Source of the DNA: Pseudomonadota bacterium
Lineage (GTDB): Bacteria; Pseudomonadota; Alphaproteobacteria; Acetobacterales; Acetobacteraceae
Direction: 5' to 3'
NCBI GenBank assembly: GCA_021841985.1
Contig: JAKCCP010000190.1
Span: forward strand, 1 to 7,271
DNA: 7,271 nucleotides
Shown here: positions 6,688-7,271 of the stretch, piece by piece
Layout of the letters: each line of letters opens with the position of its first letter
Numbering within the stretch: the first letter of the stretch is position 1
Made by a program: the position numbers and the translations under genes
The notes under the pieces: generated by a model
Told to the model about the DNA's origin: nothing
Seen by the model: the letters and a program-made list of their open reading frames with translations, nothing else
Database searches by the model: none

Positions 6688-6914
6688 ACGAGCGCGATGA
6701 CCCAGGGAGACTTGCCGCGGGCCTCACGCACGCGGCAAAGCACTTCGTCATCGGCTGAACGCCCCCCGGGGGGAAAGACGGAGGCCGGGGCCGCTCGGTC
6801 TGGCCGATCGCCACGAACGTGATAAACTCCCCTTGTCAGTGAAGCGCCTCATCCCGGGGCGCCGGGGGCCGGTCGTCGGCCGCCTGCCCGAGGAATGCCC
6901 GAGGAATGAAAGAC
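6688..6914. other. Intergenic region with GC-rich palindromes and weak promoter-like element
   Basis: No supported gene lies here. A possible hairpin pairs TTGCCGCG (6712-6719) with CGCGGCAA (6731-6738) around an 11-base loop, 24 bp after denD, without a T-run; it may help end denD transcription. A 12-bp self-complementary block of six C and six G is at 6762-6773. GATAAA at 6821-6826 is a weak -10 candidate for the downstream aminotransferase, with no good -35. A 41-codon frame from the ATG at 6697 lacks a ribosome-binding site and looks like noise. Confidence 0.4.
6887..6908 (+). repeat. Perfect 11-bp tandem duplication over the aminotransferase start region
   Basis: CCCGAGGAATG occurs at 6887-6897 and again at 6898-6908 with no mismatch. 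Each copy contains a GAGGA Shine-Dalgarno-like core and an ATG. The first core (6890-6894) lies 11 nt before the ATG at 6906, and the second (6901-6905) lies 9 nt before the ATG at 6915. The first copy's own ATG (6895) opens a four-codon frame MPEE whose TGA (6907-6909) overlaps the ATG at 6906. Confidence 0.9.
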
Positions 6915-7271
6915 ATGACTTCACCCCGCGCCAATTCGGCCGCCGCTCGCGACATCGCCTCCGTCCTCCACCCCTATACCGATCTGCTGGCCCATGCCGA
7001 AACCGGCCCGCTGGTGATCACCCGGGGCGAGGGGGTGCGGGTCTGGGATGAGAACGGCAAGCCCTATATCGAGGCGATGGCCGGGCTCTGGTGCGCCTCC
7101 CTCGGCTTCAACAATGAGCGCCTGGTCGAGGCGGCGGCGGCGCAGATGCGCAAGCTCCCCTTCTATCATGCGTTTGCCGCCAAATCGCATGAGCCGCTGA
7201 TCACGCTCGCGGAAATGCTGCTCGCCCGTGCCCCGGTCGCGATGAGCAAGGTGTTCTTCGCCAATTCCGGC
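6915..7271 (+). CDS. Class III PLP-dependent aminotransferase, N-terminal part (cut by right edge)
   Basis: 119 codons are visible. The pattern HPYTDLLAHAETGPLVITRG, then GVRVWDENGKPYIEAMAGLWC, LGFNNERLVEAAAAQM, LPFYHAF and finally the FANSG at the edge (start of the PLP-phosphate loop) is the standard N-terminus of omega-amino acid/polyamine:pyruvate aminotransferases. These move an amino group from an omega-amine, such as beta-alanine, putrescine or a related amine, to pyruvate; the substrate cannot be told from this part. The PLP lysine lies beyond the window. I chose the ATG at 6915 because GAGGA sits 9 nt upstream. The in-frame ATG at 6906 would add MKD, with GAGGA 11 nt upstream, and is a real alternative. 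It is on the same strand as denD, but the 227-bp gap suggests its own promoter. Confidence 0.88.
   Translation, partial: MTSPRANSAAARDIASVLHPYTDLLAHAETGPLVITRGEGVRVWDENGKPYIEAMAGLWCASLGFNNERLVEAAAAQMRKLPFYHAFAAKSHEPLITLAEMLLARAPVAMSKVFFANSG

Noticed and set aside
6697..6822. 41-codon frame in the gap after denD
   Set aside because: No ribosome-binding site, Ser/Arg/Gly/Pro-rich composition, and it crosses the hairpin and C6G6 block; no support for a gene.
1..7271. A hidden mobile element, phage segment or defence system
   Set aside because: No integrase, transposase, toxin-antitoxin, nuclease or terminal repeats were seen on either strand; all sizeable coding regions are explained by core or metabolic genes.

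Overview
The window is about two-thirds G+C and densely coded, with strong third-position GC bias (which also produces long antisense shadow frames). The genes fit an alphaproteobacterium. The style of the terminator-like element after parE and the gene family types lean towards Rhodospirillales/Acetobacteraceae, but that placement is an inference from memory, not a search.

Layout, left to right. (1) A patatin-like phospholipase with a C-terminal DUF3734-type domain, cut by the left edge (1-1026,+), followed 13 bp later by a secreted YceI-like lipid-binding protein (1040-1615,+); these probably form one transcription unit. (2) A 91-bp gap with a recognisable sigma70-type promoter, then parE, topoisomerase IV subunit B (1707-3830,+). 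Its N-terminal tail carries five perfect 15-bp tandem repeats encoding ADKLG. (3) A 111-bp convergent gap with a strong GC hairpin, a T-run and an A/T-stem hairpin, probably a two-way terminator. (4) An AMP-forming acyl-CoA synthetase on the minus strand (5564 down to 3942). (5) A 133-bp divergent promoter region. (6) A denD-like D-erythronate dehydrogenase (5698-6687,+). (7) A 227-bp gap with GC-rich palindromes and an 11-bp duplicated start region. (8) The first 119 codons of a class III PLP aminotransferase, cut by the right edge.

This is mostly ordinary chromosome: one housekeeping gene (parE) with lipid, acyl-CoA, sugar-acid and amine metabolism genes around it. I see no RNA genes, CRISPR arrays, insertion sequences, phage genes or defence systems. 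The points most worth following up are the slippage-prone repeat inside parE, the duplicated ribosome-binding/start segment of the aminotransferase, the composite terminator, and denD standing without its usual pathway partners.
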